This document shows, in pieces, positions 26,524 to 38,403 of a stretch of DNA of 64,000 nucleotides. Origin of the DNA: Sinomonas mesophila. GTDB lineage: Bacteria; Actinomycetota; Actinomycetes; Actinomycetales; Micrococcaceae. The stretch is from positions 1-64,000 of the forward strand of contig NZ_KV908326.1 in the NCBI RefSeq assembly GCF_001999765.1. The letters run 5' to 3'. Numbering within the stretch: position 1 is the first letter of the stretch; each line of letters starts with the position of its first letter. Made by a program: the position numbers and the translations under genes. Below the pieces are notes generated by a model. The model was not told where the DNA came from. It made no database searches and saw only the letters and a list, made by a program, of their open reading frames with translations.

Positions 26524-27027
26524 ATGCCCATGGACGAGGACGCCGTCGCGGCGCTGTACCGCGACCACGGGGCCGCCCTGCGCCGGTTCGCGCGCGGCGC
26601 CGTCGGCAGCGAGCAGGCCGAGGACATCGTCCAGGAAGCCATCATCCGGGTCTGGCGGCAGGGCCCGCCCGACGCCTCGAGCCTGCGCGCCTACCTCTAC
26701 CGGACCGTGCGGAACCTCATCGTGGACCAGCACCGGCGCGCCGAGCGGCGGCCGCACGCCGTCGCGCCGCTCGGCGAAGACGGCTTCGACGCCGTCGCGG
26801 ACGGGGAGCCGATGCAGGAGCTCGTCGACCGCGTCGTCATGGAGGAGGCCCTCGCCCGGATCACGCCCGAGCACCGGCAGGCCCTCATCGCCGTGCACTA
26901 CCGCCGGCTGAGCGTCGCCGAGGCCGCCCGGGAGCTCGGCGTCCCGCGGGGGACCGTCAAGTCCCGCTGCTTCTATGGGCTGCGCTCCCTGCGCGCCGCG
27001 CTCGACGAGATGGGGGTGGACCGGTGA
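26524..27027 (+). CDS. ECF-family RNA polymerase sigma factor
   Basis: The 167-residue protein has region 2 (YRDHGAALRRFARGAVGSEQ, AEDIVQEAIIRVWRQ) for -10 recognition and region 4 (ITPEHRQALIAVHYRRLSVA, LGVPRGTVKSRCFYGLRSLR) for -35 binding. This SigK/SigL-like type pairs with a zinc-containing anti-sigma factor, whose gene overlaps the stop by four bases (GTGA). AGGAGG precedes the ATG by five bases. The divergent COG4315 lipoprotein is the likely first target of its regulon. Confidence 0.92.
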   Translation: MPMDEDAVAALYRDHGAALRRFARGAVGSEQAEDIVQEAIIRVWRQGPPDASSLRAYLYRTVRNLIVDQHRRAERRPHAVAPLGEDGFDAVADGEPMQELVDRVVMEEALARITPEHRQALIAVHYRRLSVAEAARELGVPRGTVKSRCFYGLRSLRAALDEMGVDR

Positions 27028-27734
27028 ACGGCGAGCTCCACCGCCGCGCCCGCCTCGATCTCGGCGCCTACGTCCTCGGGGCGCTCCCGCACGAGGAGTC
27101 CCGCGCCCTCGAGGCCCACCTCGCCGAATGCGCGGCCTGCCGCGCGGAGCTCGCCGCGCTCGAGTCCCTCCCCGCGCTCCTGGACGCGGTGCCCGTGCCG
27201 CGCGCGGTCGCCCTCGCGCGCGACGCGGGCCGCCCGCCCGAGGCGGCCGCCGCGCCCGCTGCCCTGCTCGCCCGGGTGCGGCGCCGCCGTCGTGCGCGCC
27301 GCCTCGCGTGGGGGGCGGGCCTCGCCGCGGCCGCGGCGGCATTCTTCGCCGCGGGCGCCGCGCTCGGGCCGGCCCTGCGGGCGGGGGCGCCCGACGCCGG
27401 GCCCTCGCCGAGCGCGTCGACCTCGCCCAGCGCGCCCGCCGCGACGTACCTGCTCTCCTCGGCCGAGGGGGCCGACGTCGAGCTCTCGCTCGGCCGGCGG
27501 GGCTGGGGGACGCAGCTCGACCTCGTGTGCCGCGGCATGCCGCCGGACGAGGTCTTCAGCGTCTGGGTGGTCGCGGCGGACGGGAGCCAGGAGCGGGCTG
27601 CAGGCTGGTCCTCGACCGGGTACTCGCGCACAGCGGTCCTCACCGGGGCGACGTCCGTGCAGCTCGCCGACATCCGCGCCATCCAGATCCGCGACAAGGC
27701 CGAGCGGACGGTCGCGAGCCTCACCCTGGGCTGA
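27024..27734 (+). CDS. Zinc-binding anti-sigma factor, membrane-anchored
   Basis: The 236-residue protein begins with the anti-sigma zinc motif (HLAECAACRAEL, HxxxCxxC at about residue 30). It continues through an alanine-rich membrane helix (residues 93-115, WGAGLAAAAAAFFAAGAALG) to an extracytoplasmic RskA-like C-terminal domain (YLLSSAEGADVELSLGRRGW onward). It holds the sigma factor at the membrane until a signal triggers release, probably through proteolysis. The GTG start overlaps the sigma stop, so both are made together. A terminator hairpin follows. Confidence 0.9.
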   Translation: MNGELHRRARLDLGAYVLGALPHEESRALEAHLAECAACRAELAALESLPALLDAVPVPRAVALARDAGRPPEAAAAPAALLARVRRRRRARRLAWGAGLAAAAAAFFAAGAALGPALRAGAPDAGPSPSASTSPSAPAATYLLSSAEGADVELSLGRRGWGTQLDLVCRGMPPDEVFSVWVVAADGSQERAAGWSSTGYSRTAVLTGATSVQLADIRAIQIRDKAERTVASLTLG

Positions 27735-27737
27735 CGC

Positions 27738-27760
27738 GGGGACCCGACCTCGGGGGTCCC
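27738..27760. terminator. Hairpin after the anti-sigma gene
   Basis: GGGACCC and GGGTCCC form a 7-bp stem with an eight-base loop, beginning just after the anti-sigma stop. No T-run follows. It probably closes the sigma operon before the purU promoter. Confidence 0.5.
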
Positions 27761-27787
27761 ACGGCGCGACCTCAGGCAAATTGACCC

Positions 27788-27817
27788 TTGACGCGATGTG
27801 ATCCGCACCTCTACCGT
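27788..27817 (+). promoter_or_regulatory. Probable purU promoter
   Basis: TTGACG and TACCGT are separated by 18 bp, upstream of purU. The GntR-type motif begins five bases after the -10 box, where a bound repressor would block initiation. Confidence 0.4.
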
Positions 27818-27822
27818 CTGTT

Positions 27823-27838
27823 ATATATCAGTTGTATG
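27823..27838. promoter_or_regulatory. Probable GntR operator before purU
   Basis: ATATATCAGTTGTATG matches ATATATCAGACGTATG upstream of the window's own GntR gene at 14 of 16 positions. Both sequences are A/T-rich islands in GC-rich DNA. The shared motif implies one regulator for both promoters. Confidence 0.6.
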
Positions 27839-27839
27839 A

Positions 27840-31337
<3,498 letters not shown>

Positions 31338-31346
31338 GCCGCAGCC

Positions 31347-31388
31347 GGGGCCGCACCCGCCGGGCGATATCCCGGGGGGTGCGGCCCC
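31347..31388. terminator. Strong hairpin after the dimethylglycine oxidase gene
   Basis: GGGGCCGCACCC and GGGTGCGGCCCC form a 12-bp stem, with an inner CCGGG/CCCGG pair. It starts ten bases after the stop codon. The right arm runs into CCGCCGTCGTGC, one arm of the window's dispersed word. Confidence 0.7.
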
Positions 31389-31487
31389 GCCGTCGTGCCC
31401 GCCCGCCGCGGGCGAAAGCCTCTGGAGAATCCCGCGGCGTTCTTGCGATCCTTAAGGGAGTCGGGACAGGTTCGTCAAGGAGCCGCC

Positions 31488-32279
31488 ATGTCAGGGTCCT
31501 CAGCCCAGCCGGGCTTCAGCCGCCGCCTCCTCGGGGTGGCGGGCGCTGCCGCCGTCCTGCTGTCCGGCTGCGTCGGTCAGCCCCCCGGCGGTCCCACCGC
31601 CACGACCACGGTGACCACTACGGTCACCGCTACAGCGACGCCGACGGCGACCGCTCCGCCGTCGGCCCCCACCCCTGGCCCCGACACGGACCAGACGGCC
31701 CCGCCGCAGAGCGGCGACCGGGTGATCTCCTCGACCCTGCGGCACGACTGGGGCGTCCCCGCGACGGCTTCTCCGTGGAGCATCCCGCATCAGGTCCAGC
31801 CGCCCATCGCCCAGCCGCCCGAGCCCGGCCTGCCCTACCTGTACACGATCGGGGTGGGCGCGCACCCCACCGGCGAGGTGCGTCCCTACGACCAGATCAG
31901 CTTCCGCTTCAAGGGCGCCTTCCCCGGCTACGACCTCGAGTACGTGCCCGAGCTGACGCAGGACGGGAGCGGTGCGACCATTCCGATGCCGGGCACGGCG
32001 GCGGTCCTCCGGATCCGCTTCACCCCCGCCCAGGCCCATACCGAGGACGGGGCCTCGAGCGTCGTCTCGGCGCCCGACGGGGCGGTGGGCTACACGGCCA
32101 TCACCAGCTACGCCGATGCGGGGGACTACGAGGGCTACGTGACCTACGGCGTGGGCGTCGGGCGGGCGGGCAGCACCGCCCAGAGCCAGATCCGCGTGAT
32201 CGAGGTGGAGAAGATCGAGCAGGGGCAGCACCTGTTCGTCGTCGCGGTCCAGGTGGACCAGACGCCCTGGAAGGGCTAG
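31488..32279 (+). CDS. AMIN-like domain lipoprotein
   Basis: The 263-residue protein has a lipoprotein signal with lipobox LLSGC (about residue 26). A Thr/Pro-rich linker follows, including TATTTVTTTVTATATPTATA. From about residue 115 there is a beta-rich domain (YTIGVGAHPTGEVRPYDQIS, VLRIRFTPAQAH) of the AMIN-like type seen in actinobacterial lipoproteins. It is likely anchored to the outer face of the membrane and binds cell-wall material or another ligand; the function is unknown. AAGGAG precedes the ATG. The gene is convergent with gntR, with a hairpin element between. Confidence 0.78.
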   Translation: MSGSSAQPGFSRRLLGVAGAAAVLLSGCVGQPPGGPTATTTVTTTVTATATPTATAPPSAPTPGPDTDQTAPPQSGDRVISSTLRHDWGVPATASPWSIPHQVQPPIAQPPEPGLPYLYTIGVGAHPTGEVRPYDQISFRFKGAFPGYDLEYVPELTQDGSGATIPMPGTAAVLRIRFTPAQAHTEDGASSVVSAPDGAVGYTAITSYADAGDYEGYVTYGVGVGRAGSTAQSQIRVIEVEKIEQGQHLFVVAVQVDQTPWKG

Positions 32280-32280
32280 C

Positions 32281-32387
32281 CGTTTCGGGTACGGACCTCG
32301 ACGCGGAAATCGGGTTTCGGGTACACGGACGGCCCCCGTCGCTGTACCCGGAATCCTCATAGGGGGACGAGATGCGTACCCGAAACG
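32281..32387. repeat. Long nested hairpin element, copy 2 (lipoprotein-gntR gap)
   Basis: The outer arms are CGTTTCGGGTACGGACCTCG and CGAGATGCGTACCCGAAACG, pairing with two mismatches. An inner pair TTCGGGTACA / TGTACCCGGAA encloses a GC-rich loop. It begins two bases after the lipoprotein stop and ends about 20 bases before the gntR stop. In this convergent position it could terminate both genes. Confidence 0.88.
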
Positions 32388-32407
32388 GGGGTACGTCGAC
32401 TCCCGTA

Positions 32408-33055
32408 TCAGAGCGCGCTGCGGACGAGGTCCTCGAAGTGCGTCACATGCTCCTCGGCGAGCCGGGCCGCCTTGTCGGGGTCGCCGTCCAGGATCGCCCG
32501 GAGGAGCCCGGCGTGCTCGTGCACGTTGCCGGAGATCGGGGCCAGCCCGCTCAGGACGAAGTTCCACATGCGCTGGGACAGGCTGAAGTATTGGACGAGC
32601 GTCGCCTCGACGTACGAGTTGCGCATGATCGCATAGACCGTGCGGTGGATCCGCTCGTCGAGGGCCATCGAGGCCTCGTTTGAGCCGACCTCGGCCCGCG
32701 AAAGGTCCTCGAGGCACGCGCGGAGCGCGGCGCGGTCCTCGTCGGTGACGTGCTCGGCCGCCTTGCGCGCCGCGAAGGCCTCGAGCACGCGCCGCGCGTC
32801 GGAGATCGCGCGCAGGTCGCGGATGTTCACGTCGGAGACGATCGTGCCGCGCCGCGGGTAGACGGTCAGCATGCGGTCGGATTCGAGCCGCTTCACGGCT
32901 TCGCGCATCGGCGTGCGGCCCACGCCGAGCTCCCGCATGAGCGCGTCCTCGTCCAGGGCCGCGCCGGGCGGGAGGCGCATGTCGATGATGCGCTCGCGCA
33001 GTTCGAGGTAGGCGTGTTCCGCCAAGGTGCGGCCCACGGTGCTGGCAGTTCCCAC
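32408..33055 (-). CDS. GntR-family regulator, FadR/FCD type
   Basis: The 215-residue protein has an N-terminal winged helix (ELRERIIDMRLPPGAALDED, then LGVGRTPMREAVKRLESDRM) and an all-helical FCD ligand domain with likely metal-binding histidines (DERIHRTVYAIM, VHEHAGLLRAI). The 16-bp motif just upstream of its start recurs before purU. It therefore probably represses itself and the purU-dimethylglycine oxidase genes and is released by a methylated glycine or related acid. The inducer is inferred only from the neighbouring genes. Confidence 0.88.
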   Translation of the reverse strand: MGTASTVGRTLAEHAYLELRERIIDMRLPPGAALDEDALMRELGVGRTPMREAVKRLESDRMLTVYPRRGTIVSDVNIRDLRAISDARRVLEAFAARKAAEHVTDEDRAALRACLEDLSRAEVGSNEASMALDERIHRTVYAIMRNSYVEATLVQYFSLSQRMWNFVLSGLAPISGNVHEHAGLLRAILDGDPDKAARLAEEHVTHFEDLVRSAL

Positions 33056-33062
33056 AGCCTAG

Positions 33063-33078
33063 ATATATCAGACGTATG
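33063..33078. promoter_or_regulatory. Probable GntR operator before its own gene
   Basis: ATATATCAGACGTATG lies 7 bases upstream of the gntR start. It shares 14 of 16 positions with the site before purU. Autoregulation is the simplest reading. Confidence 0.6.
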
Positions 33079-33207
33079 GCGGAGCGGCCACGACTCGTGC
33101 CCGTCGCGGGGCCGTTCGGCGTCAGAAACTGCACAACTCAGAGCGGATTCGGCCCCGGAAGCCGCGTTTTCCGGCGTGAGCTGTGCCGTTTCATACGCCC
33201 AGAGGCA

Positions 33208-34086
33208 CTACTGCCGGACGGCGGCGATATCGAAGATGACCCGTCCGGCCTTGAGCGCCTTGTTCTCGAAGCTCGTGAGGACCCGGCCCTCGAAGCGCGG
33301 CGCCCAGCCGCCCACCTCGTCCTGCTCGCCGGTCGGCTCGCAGTCCACGCCCGAGGCCCACGCGGCCGTGAGCGGGCTCGCCGCCCCCGCCCGCTCGCCG
33401 GCGTGCGCGTTGCGGAAGTCCGGCGAGGCGGACACGACGTCCCTCATCTGCTGCGCATAGCCGGACCAGTCCGTGGCGAGCCGCCACGTCCCGCCCGCGG
33501 CCAGGACGCGCGCGGCGAGCTCGGCGAAGGAGTCCTTGACCATGCGCCGCTTGTGGTGCTTGGTCTTGTGCCACGGGTCCGGGAAGAACACCCACAGCTC
33601 GTCGACCGAGCCGGCCGGCAGCATCGAGCCGAGCACCTCGGGCGCGTTGGCCTGGACCACGCGGACGTTCGTGAGCCCGCGCTGGCCGATCCGCAGGAGC
33701 GTGTTCGCGAGCCCTGGCCGGTAGACCTCGACGGCGAGGAAGTCCCGCCCGGGGTTCGCCTCGGCCGCGGCCACGATCGCCTCGCCGAGGCCCGAGCCGA
33801 TCTCGACCGTGAGCGGCGCCGTGCGCCCGAACTCCTCCGCGGCGTCGAACACGTACTCCGGGTGCACCGAGGTGTCCGCGATGTGCCGCGGGACGTCGAC
33901 GACGAACGCGTCCGCGTGCTCGTCCCACGCCTGCTGCCGGCGCCCCTGGAGGCGCGTGCCCCGGCGCACGAAACTCACGGGCTGGCGCCGGTACGTGCCG
34001 AAGGAGGCCTGGGAGCCCGGGGTGACCGGGTTGCCGGGCGGGGGTGCGGGGGAGGGGGCCGGGGACGGCTGGGACTGCTCGCTCAT
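33208..34086 (-). CDS. trmB: tRNA (guanine-N7)-methyltransferase
   Basis: This enzyme methylates G46 of tRNA to m7G, using SAM. The 292-residue protein has a proline-rich disordered head (about 35 residues) and then the TrmB core: LTVEIGSGLGEAIVAAAEAN (SAM motif), DFLAVEVYRPGLANTL, and the signature ELWVFFPDPWHKTKHHKRRM. The C-terminal SFENKALKAGRVIFDI is also typical. It is somewhat longer than most homologues because of the head. It stands alone, with a terminator hairpin upstream belonging to the MFS gene. Confidence 0.95.
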   Translation of the reverse strand: MSEQSQPSPAPSPAPPPGNPVTPGSQASFGTYRRQPVSFVRRGTRLQGRRQQAWDEHADAFVVDVPRHIADTSVHPEYVFDAAEEFGRTAPLTVEIGSGLGEAIVAAAEANPGRDFLAVEVYRPGLANTLLRIGQRGLTNVRVVQANAPEVLGSMLPAGSVDELWVFFPDPWHKTKHHKRRMVKDSFAELAARVLAAGGTWRLATDWSGYAQQMRDVVSASPDFRNAHAGERAGAASPLTAAWASGVDCEPTGEQDEVGGWAPRFEGRVLTSFENKALKAGRVIFDIAAVRQ

Positions 34087-34122
34087 GGTCCTTCAAGGCT
34101 ACGTGCCGCCGGGGCACGCGCA

Positions 34123-34161
34123 CGACGGCGCCCGGCAGCCTGCGCTGTCCGGGCGCCGTCG
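34123..34161. terminator. Hairpin between the MFS gene and trmB
   Basis: CGACGGCGCCCGG and CCGGGCGCCGTCG form a 13-bp stem with a 13-base loop. The left arm is preceded by GCGCA, completing the dispersed word CGCACGACGGCG. It lies 22 bases after the stop of the MFS permease gene. Confidence 0.65.
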
Positions 34162-34183
34162 CGGGCGGCCGGGCCGGTCGGGG

Positions 34184-35464
34184 TCAGTGGCTGAGGTCCT
34201 TGGCCTTCGTCTCGGGGATCGTGACGATGACGAGCGCGCTGGCGAGCAGCAGCGCGACGGCATAGACGTTGAACATGTTCGCCGCTCCGATGCTTCCGAG
34301 CCACTGCTGGAGGTAGGGGGCCGTGCCGCCGAACAGCGCGACGCAGATCGAGTAGGGGACGCCGACGCCCACGGTGCGGATCGTGGCGGGGAACAGCTCG
34401 GCATACACGGCCGGGACCACCGAGGCGGAGCCCGCGATGAAGATCAGCATGACGGACATCGTGACGGCGAGCTGCCACGGCGAGTCCTTGAGCAGCCACG
34501 TCATCGGGAAGTGGAACGCAGCGCTGCCGAGGGCACTGGCCCACAGGACGGGCTTGCGGCCCACCCGGTCCGAGATCATGCCCCAGACGGGCAGGGCGGC
34601 GATGAACACGACGAGCGCGATGACGCTCGCCCAGAGGGCCTCGCCGCGGTCCATCCTGAGCGTCGTCGCAGCGTAGGACGGCGCCACGACGCCCCAGATG
34701 TAGTACACGACCGTCAGGCCGACCGTGAGGCCGATGACCTGCAGGGCCTGCTTGCGGTGACGGACGATCTGCGGCCACAGGGGCTCGCGCTTCTCCGCGG
34801 CGGTCTCATGCTCGAAGATGTCGGTCTCCTTGAGTCGGGCCCGCATGATGAGCGCGTAGAAGCCGAACGCGGCGCCCAGGAGGAACGGGATGCGCCAGCC
34901 CCACGCTGCCATGTCCGCCTTGCTCAGGGCGGCCGAGAGCACGGCGCCGAGGAGCGTGCCCGCGAGGATGCCGACCGTCCCGGACGTGTAGATGAGGGTC
35001 GCCCAGAGGCCGCGCTTCTCGCGCGGCGCCATCTCGGAGAGGTAGGTCTGCGACGACGGCAGCTCGCCGCCGTGCGCGAGGCCCTGGATGAGGCGGGCCA
35101 CGAGCAGCAGGAGCGACGACCACGCGCCGACCGCCTCGAAGGTCGGGGCGATCCCGATGAGGAGGCTGCCCAGCGCCGCGAGCCCGACCGCGAGGGTCAT
35201 CGAGGACTTGCGGCCGATCCGGTCGCCGATCCAGCCGAAGACGAACCCGCCGAAGGGCCGGGCGACAAAGCCGACGGCGAAGATCGCGAGCGTGCTGAGG
35301 ATCGCGGACGTCGGGTCGGCGCTGTTGAACAGCTGAGACGCGAAGAAGGGCGCGAAGGTCGCGTAGATGGCCCAGTCGTACCATTCGACGGCGTTGCCGA
35401 TGCCGGTGCCGACGAGGGTGCGCCGGGGCGAGCGCACGGCAGGGGTCGTGACTGCTGCGGTCAT
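34184..35464 (-). CDS. MFS permease, metabolite:H+ symporter (MHS) family
   Basis: The 426-residue protein has 12 hydrophobic segments and the MHS opening GTGIGNAVEWYDWAIYATFAPFF. Motif A-like GWIGDRIGRKSSM follows TM2, and SDRVGRKPVLW lies in the second half. Members import organic acids, betaines or aromatic acids with protons. It lies 47 bp downstream of an M20 hydrolase on the same strand. The substrate may therefore be an N-acyl or N-benzoyl amino acid, or its acid product. GGAGG precedes the ATG. Confidence 0.9.
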   Translation of the reverse strand: MTAAVTTPAVRSPRRTLVGTGIGNAVEWYDWAIYATFAPFFASQLFNSADPTSAILSTLAIFAVGFVARPFGGFVFGWIGDRIGRKSSMTLAVGLAALGSLLIGIAPTFEAVGAWSSLLLLVARLIQGLAHGGELPSSQTYLSEMAPREKRGLWATLIYTSGTVGILAGTLLGAVLSAALSKADMAAWGWRIPFLLGAAFGFYALIMRARLKETDIFEHETAAEKREPLWPQIVRHRKQALQVIGLTVGLTVVYYIWGVVAPSYAATTLRMDRGEALWASVIALVVFIAALPVWGMISDRVGRKPVLWASALGSAAFHFPMTWLLKDSPWQLAVTMSVMLIFIAGSASVVPAVYAELFPATIRTVGVGVPYSICVALFGGTAPYLQQWLGSIGAANMFNVYAVALLLASALVIVTIPETKAKDLSH

Positions 35465-35511
35465 GGTGTCCTCCGAGGGGGGCGGGGCCGGGTCAGGGGC
35501 GGGGGCCGGGG

Positions 35512-36750
35512 TCAGGAGAGGGCGAGATCGGCCGTGCGGGCCAGGGCGAGGCGGGCGTAGAGCGCGGCGCCGTCGGCGAGCACGCCGTCGTCGAACGCCG
35601 CGTAGGGCGAGTGGTTGAAGGGCGCCTCGCGGTAGTCGCCCCCGGGAGGGGCGGCGCTGAGCCCGATGAAGCTCCCCGGCACGTGCGCGAGGACCCGGGA
35701 GAAGTCCTCGGAGCCGCTCAGCGGCTGGGCGAGCCGGCTGTGCCGGCCGTCGAAGAGCTCCGCGAGCTGGCGCTCGGCGAAGTCCGTCTCGGCGTGGTCG
35801 GTGACGGTGAGCGGGTACTCGGGCTCGTAGCGCACGTCGACCTCGAGGTCATGGGCCGCGGCGATGCCTCCGAGCAGGCGCGGGATGGCCTCCTGCATGC
35901 GCTCGCGGGACGCCTCGGAGAACGTGCGGATCGTCGCGTCGAACTCCGCAGTGTCGGGGATGACGTTGCGGCGCGTCCCGGCGGCGAGCCTGCCGACGGT
36001 GACGACGACGGGGTCGAACATGTCGAACTGCCGCGTGACCATGGTCTGGAGCCCGAGGACCATCTCGGCGGCGACCGTGACGGGGTCCTTGGCGCTGTGC
36101 GGTGCCGAGCCGTGGCCGCCGGCGCCGCGGACGGTGACGAACACGCCGTCGGACGCGCTGAGCATGACGCCGGGCCGGGTGACGAAGCGGCCGTGCGGCT
36201 CCAACGCCGAGAACACGTGCAGCGCGTAGGCGGCGTCGGCGCGGCGGCCGGCGGCGTCGAGGACGCCCTCGCGGACCATGACGGACGCGCCGTCGAAGCC
36301 CTCCTCGCCGGGCTGGAACATGAGGACGACGTCGCCCGCGAGCTGGCGCCTGCGGTCGGCCAGGAGGGTCGCGGCGCCGAGCAGCATCGCGGTGTGCAGG
36401 TCGTGGCCGCATGCGTGCATCGCGCCGTCGATCCGCGAGGTGTAGTCCAGGCCCGTGCGCTCCTGCACCGGGAGGCCGTCCATGTCGGCGCGGAGCAGGA
36501 CCACGGGGCGGGCGGACGACGACGGCGGCTCGCCGGCGTCGGGAGCGCTCGGGGCGGTGCCGCGGAGGACGGCGGTGACCGAGGTCGTGTCCGTCCCGGT
36601 CGAGACCTCGAGGCCGAGCCCGTCGAGGGCGGCCAGGACCTTCTCCTGGGTGCGGGGCAGGTGCAGGCCGATCTCCGGCTCGCGGTGCAGGCTGTGCCTC
36701 AGCTGCGCGATATCCGCGTGGATCCCGTGGGCGTCGCTCAGGAGCGTCAT
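35512..36750 (-). CDS. M20-family amidohydrolase (hippurate hydrolase-like)
   Basis: The 412-residue metallopeptidase-fold enzyme has zinc ligands in MHACGHDLHTAMLLGAA and MFQPGEEGFDGASVMV (catalytic Glu pair), GSEDFSRVL near the end, and a lid domain with GAGGHGSAPHSAKDPV. The family cleaves N-acyl amino acids (hippurate, N-acetyl-diaminopimelate, auxin conjugates). AAGGGA precedes the ATG. It probably forms an operon with the MHS permease and is controlled by the divergent Lrp-type regulator. Its natural substrate is unknown. Confidence 0.9.
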   Translation of the reverse strand: MTLLSDAHGIHADIAQLRHSLHREPEIGLHLPRTQEKVLAALDGLGLEVSTGTDTTSVTAVLRGTAPSAPDAGEPPSSSARPVVLLRADMDGLPVQERTGLDYTSRIDGAMHACGHDLHTAMLLGAATLLADRRRQLAGDVVLMFQPGEEGFDGASVMVREGVLDAAGRRADAAYALHVFSALEPHGRFVTRPGVMLSASDGVFVTVRGAGGHGSAPHSAKDPVTVAAEMVLGLQTMVTRQFDMFDPVVVTVGRLAAGTRRNVIPDTAEFDATIRTFSEASRERMQEAIPRLLGGIAAAHDLEVDVRYEPEYPLTVTDHAETDFAERQLAELFDGRHSRLAQPLSGSEDFSRVLAHVPGSFIGLSAAPPGGDYREAPFNHSPYAAFDDGVLADGAALYARLALARTADLALS

Positions 36751-36852
36751 GGTTCCCTTCCAGTCGCTGGCGGACTGTGGCCTGTGCCACATTCCCTCGT
36801 GGCGTCCAGTGTCGGGCTGGTTCGCCATCTCGCCTCAGGATTGCCGGATATC

Positions 36853-37941
36853 ATGCACTCCATGGCCGGTTCCGAGCAGAATCATGCATCTGCGGATGAG
36901 AACCTACGGCTTTCGGAGCATGACCTGGAGCTCATCAGCGCCCTCCAGATCGCCCCGCGCGTGAGCTGGCAGGACGCCGGCGCGATCCTCGGGGCGCATC
37001 CGGCGACGCTTGCGGCGCGCTGGGAGCGCATCCGTGCGGCGGGCCTCGCGTGGATCACGGCCTACAGCGTGGGAGACCCCGCGACCATGAACCTCGCGTT
37101 CGTCAACGTCGACTGCGACCCCGGCCGCGCCGACGAGGTCGCGGATGCGCTGTGCGCGATGCCCGAGGTCCAGTCGGTCGAGCTCCCCGCCGGCCACCAC
37201 GACCTCCTGCTGACGGTCTTCACGGAGACCCTCCCGGACTACGCCCTGCGCGTCGCCCCCGCCATCCGGGCCGTGCCCGGCGTCGTGCGGATCCACTCGA
37301 GCCTCGGCACCCGGCTCCACCAGGCCGGCCACGCGTGGCGGCTCGCGGCCCTGGGGGCCAAGCAGGCCGCAGCGTTCGCCGAGGTCGCAGAGGCCCGGCA
37401 CGCCGAGGGGGTCCTGCCCGCGACGTGCCGCGACCTGCTGCCGCTGCTCGCCCGGGACGGTCGGGCATCGGCCGCGGAGATGGCCCGTGCGCTCGGCAGG
37501 AACCCCTCGACCGTGCAGCGGCAGCTCACGCGGATCCTCGGCTCGGGACTTGTGTCCTTCCGCTGCGACGTCGCGCAGATCGCCGTCGGCTTCCCCGTGA
37601 ACTGCACGTGGTACGCGCGGGTCCCACCCGGCGAGCACGCGGCCGCCGCCGCTGCCCTGCGCTCGCTGCGCTCGGTCCGCCTGGCGGCCTCGGTCACGGG
37701 TCCGGCGAACTTCATCGTGACGATGTGGCTGCATTCCGTCGCCGAAGTCATGGGCGCCGAGCTCGCGCTCCAGGAGCGGGTGCCGGGCATCGAGATCACC
37801 GAGAGCCTCGTCATGCTCCGCGTCGCCAAGCGGATGGGCATCCTGCTCGGCCCCGACGGGCGCTCCCTCGGAACGCCGGCGGCGGGGCGCACCCCGGCGA
37901 CGCACGACGGCGTGGATCGCCTCCCGCTCGACGCCCCCTGA
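36853..37941 (+). CDS. Lrp/AsnC-family regulator, two-domain tandem form
   Basis: The 362-residue protein is about twice the usual Lrp length. It contains two helix-turn-helix units (LSEHDLELISALQIAPRVSW and CRDLLPLLARDGRASAAEMA), each followed by an AsnC-type ligand-binding domain. It is divergent from the M20 hydrolase/MFS pair and probably regulates it in response to an amino acid. No Shine-Dalgarno sequence precedes the ATG; a second ATG lies nine bases on. The last codons run through one arm of the CGCACGACGGCG repeat, so the C-terminal tail may be repeat-derived. Confidence 0.87.
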   Translation: MHSMAGSEQNHASADENLRLSEHDLELISALQIAPRVSWQDAGAILGAHPATLAARWERIRAAGLAWITAYSVGDPATMNLAFVNVDCDPGRADEVADALCAMPEVQSVELPAGHHDLLLTVFTETLPDYALRVAPAIRAVPGVVRIHSSLGTRLHQAGHAWRLAALGAKQAAAFAEVAEARHAEGVLPATCRDLLPLLARDGRASAAEMARALGRNPSTVQRQLTRILGSGLVSFRCDVAQIAVGFPVNCTWYARVPPGEHAAAAAALRSLRSVRLAASVTGPANFIVTMWLHSVAEVMGAELALQERVPGIEITESLVMLRVAKRMGILLGPDGRSLGTPAAGRTPATHDGVDRLPLDAP

Positions 37942-38038
37942 GCGCAGGAGGCGCGGCGCAGGGGCGCAGGGCGCAGGATGTCGGAGGGCCGTGTCCGCCT
38001 GCCGGAGGGCTTCCGGCTCCGGATCCGCCGTCGTGCGT
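37900..38038. repeat. Paired CGCACGACGGCG arms 113 bp apart
   Basis: ACGCACGACGGCG in the 3' end of the Lrp gene and CGCCGTCGTGCGT downstream are perfectly complementary over 13 bp, with 113 bp between. Together they could close a large stem-loop after the Lrp-type gene. Elsewhere in the window the same pair has a loop of 6-10 bases. Confidence 0.55.
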
Positions 38039-38217
38039 GCACGTCTCCCCAGCTTCAAGCTTCAACCCGCGGCGTGTTGCCCGTTTCTCCGGCGCGTCGG
38101 ACCTCGTCGGGGCCCAACGCTGGGGAGATCTGTACGGCTCGACTGCGGAGAGGAAGGGCGCCGGCGCCTGCTGGGGAGGTGGCCACATTCCTTCAGTTGA
38201 GTGGTCAGTGTCTGGCC

Positions 38218-38403
38218 GCTGGTAGACTTGACCGAGTGGGCGCTCGCGCGCCCCGCGTCGATGAACGCGTTGACAGGCCCCCATCCCCGCCGTCCTCCAT
38301 GACGGCTGCCGGATGCCGCGCGGCCAGGCTCCCTTTCCTCGGCGATCCCCACGGCGCCGCTTTGGCCCGCGGGGCCGATCCGAACCTGGAGTTGCCGACA
38401 GCC
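38218..38403 (+). promoter_or_regulatory. Extended -10 promoter and long leader of the DEAD-box gene
   Basis: TGGTAGACT reads as an extended -10 box at 38220-38228. Transcription from it would give an untranslated leader of about 170 bases with a hairpin GGGCGC-TCGC-GCGCCC. Long leaders are common on cold-inducible RNA helicase genes. The rest of the 460-bp gap before the gene shows only the repeat arm and no convincing reading frame. Confidence 0.4.
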
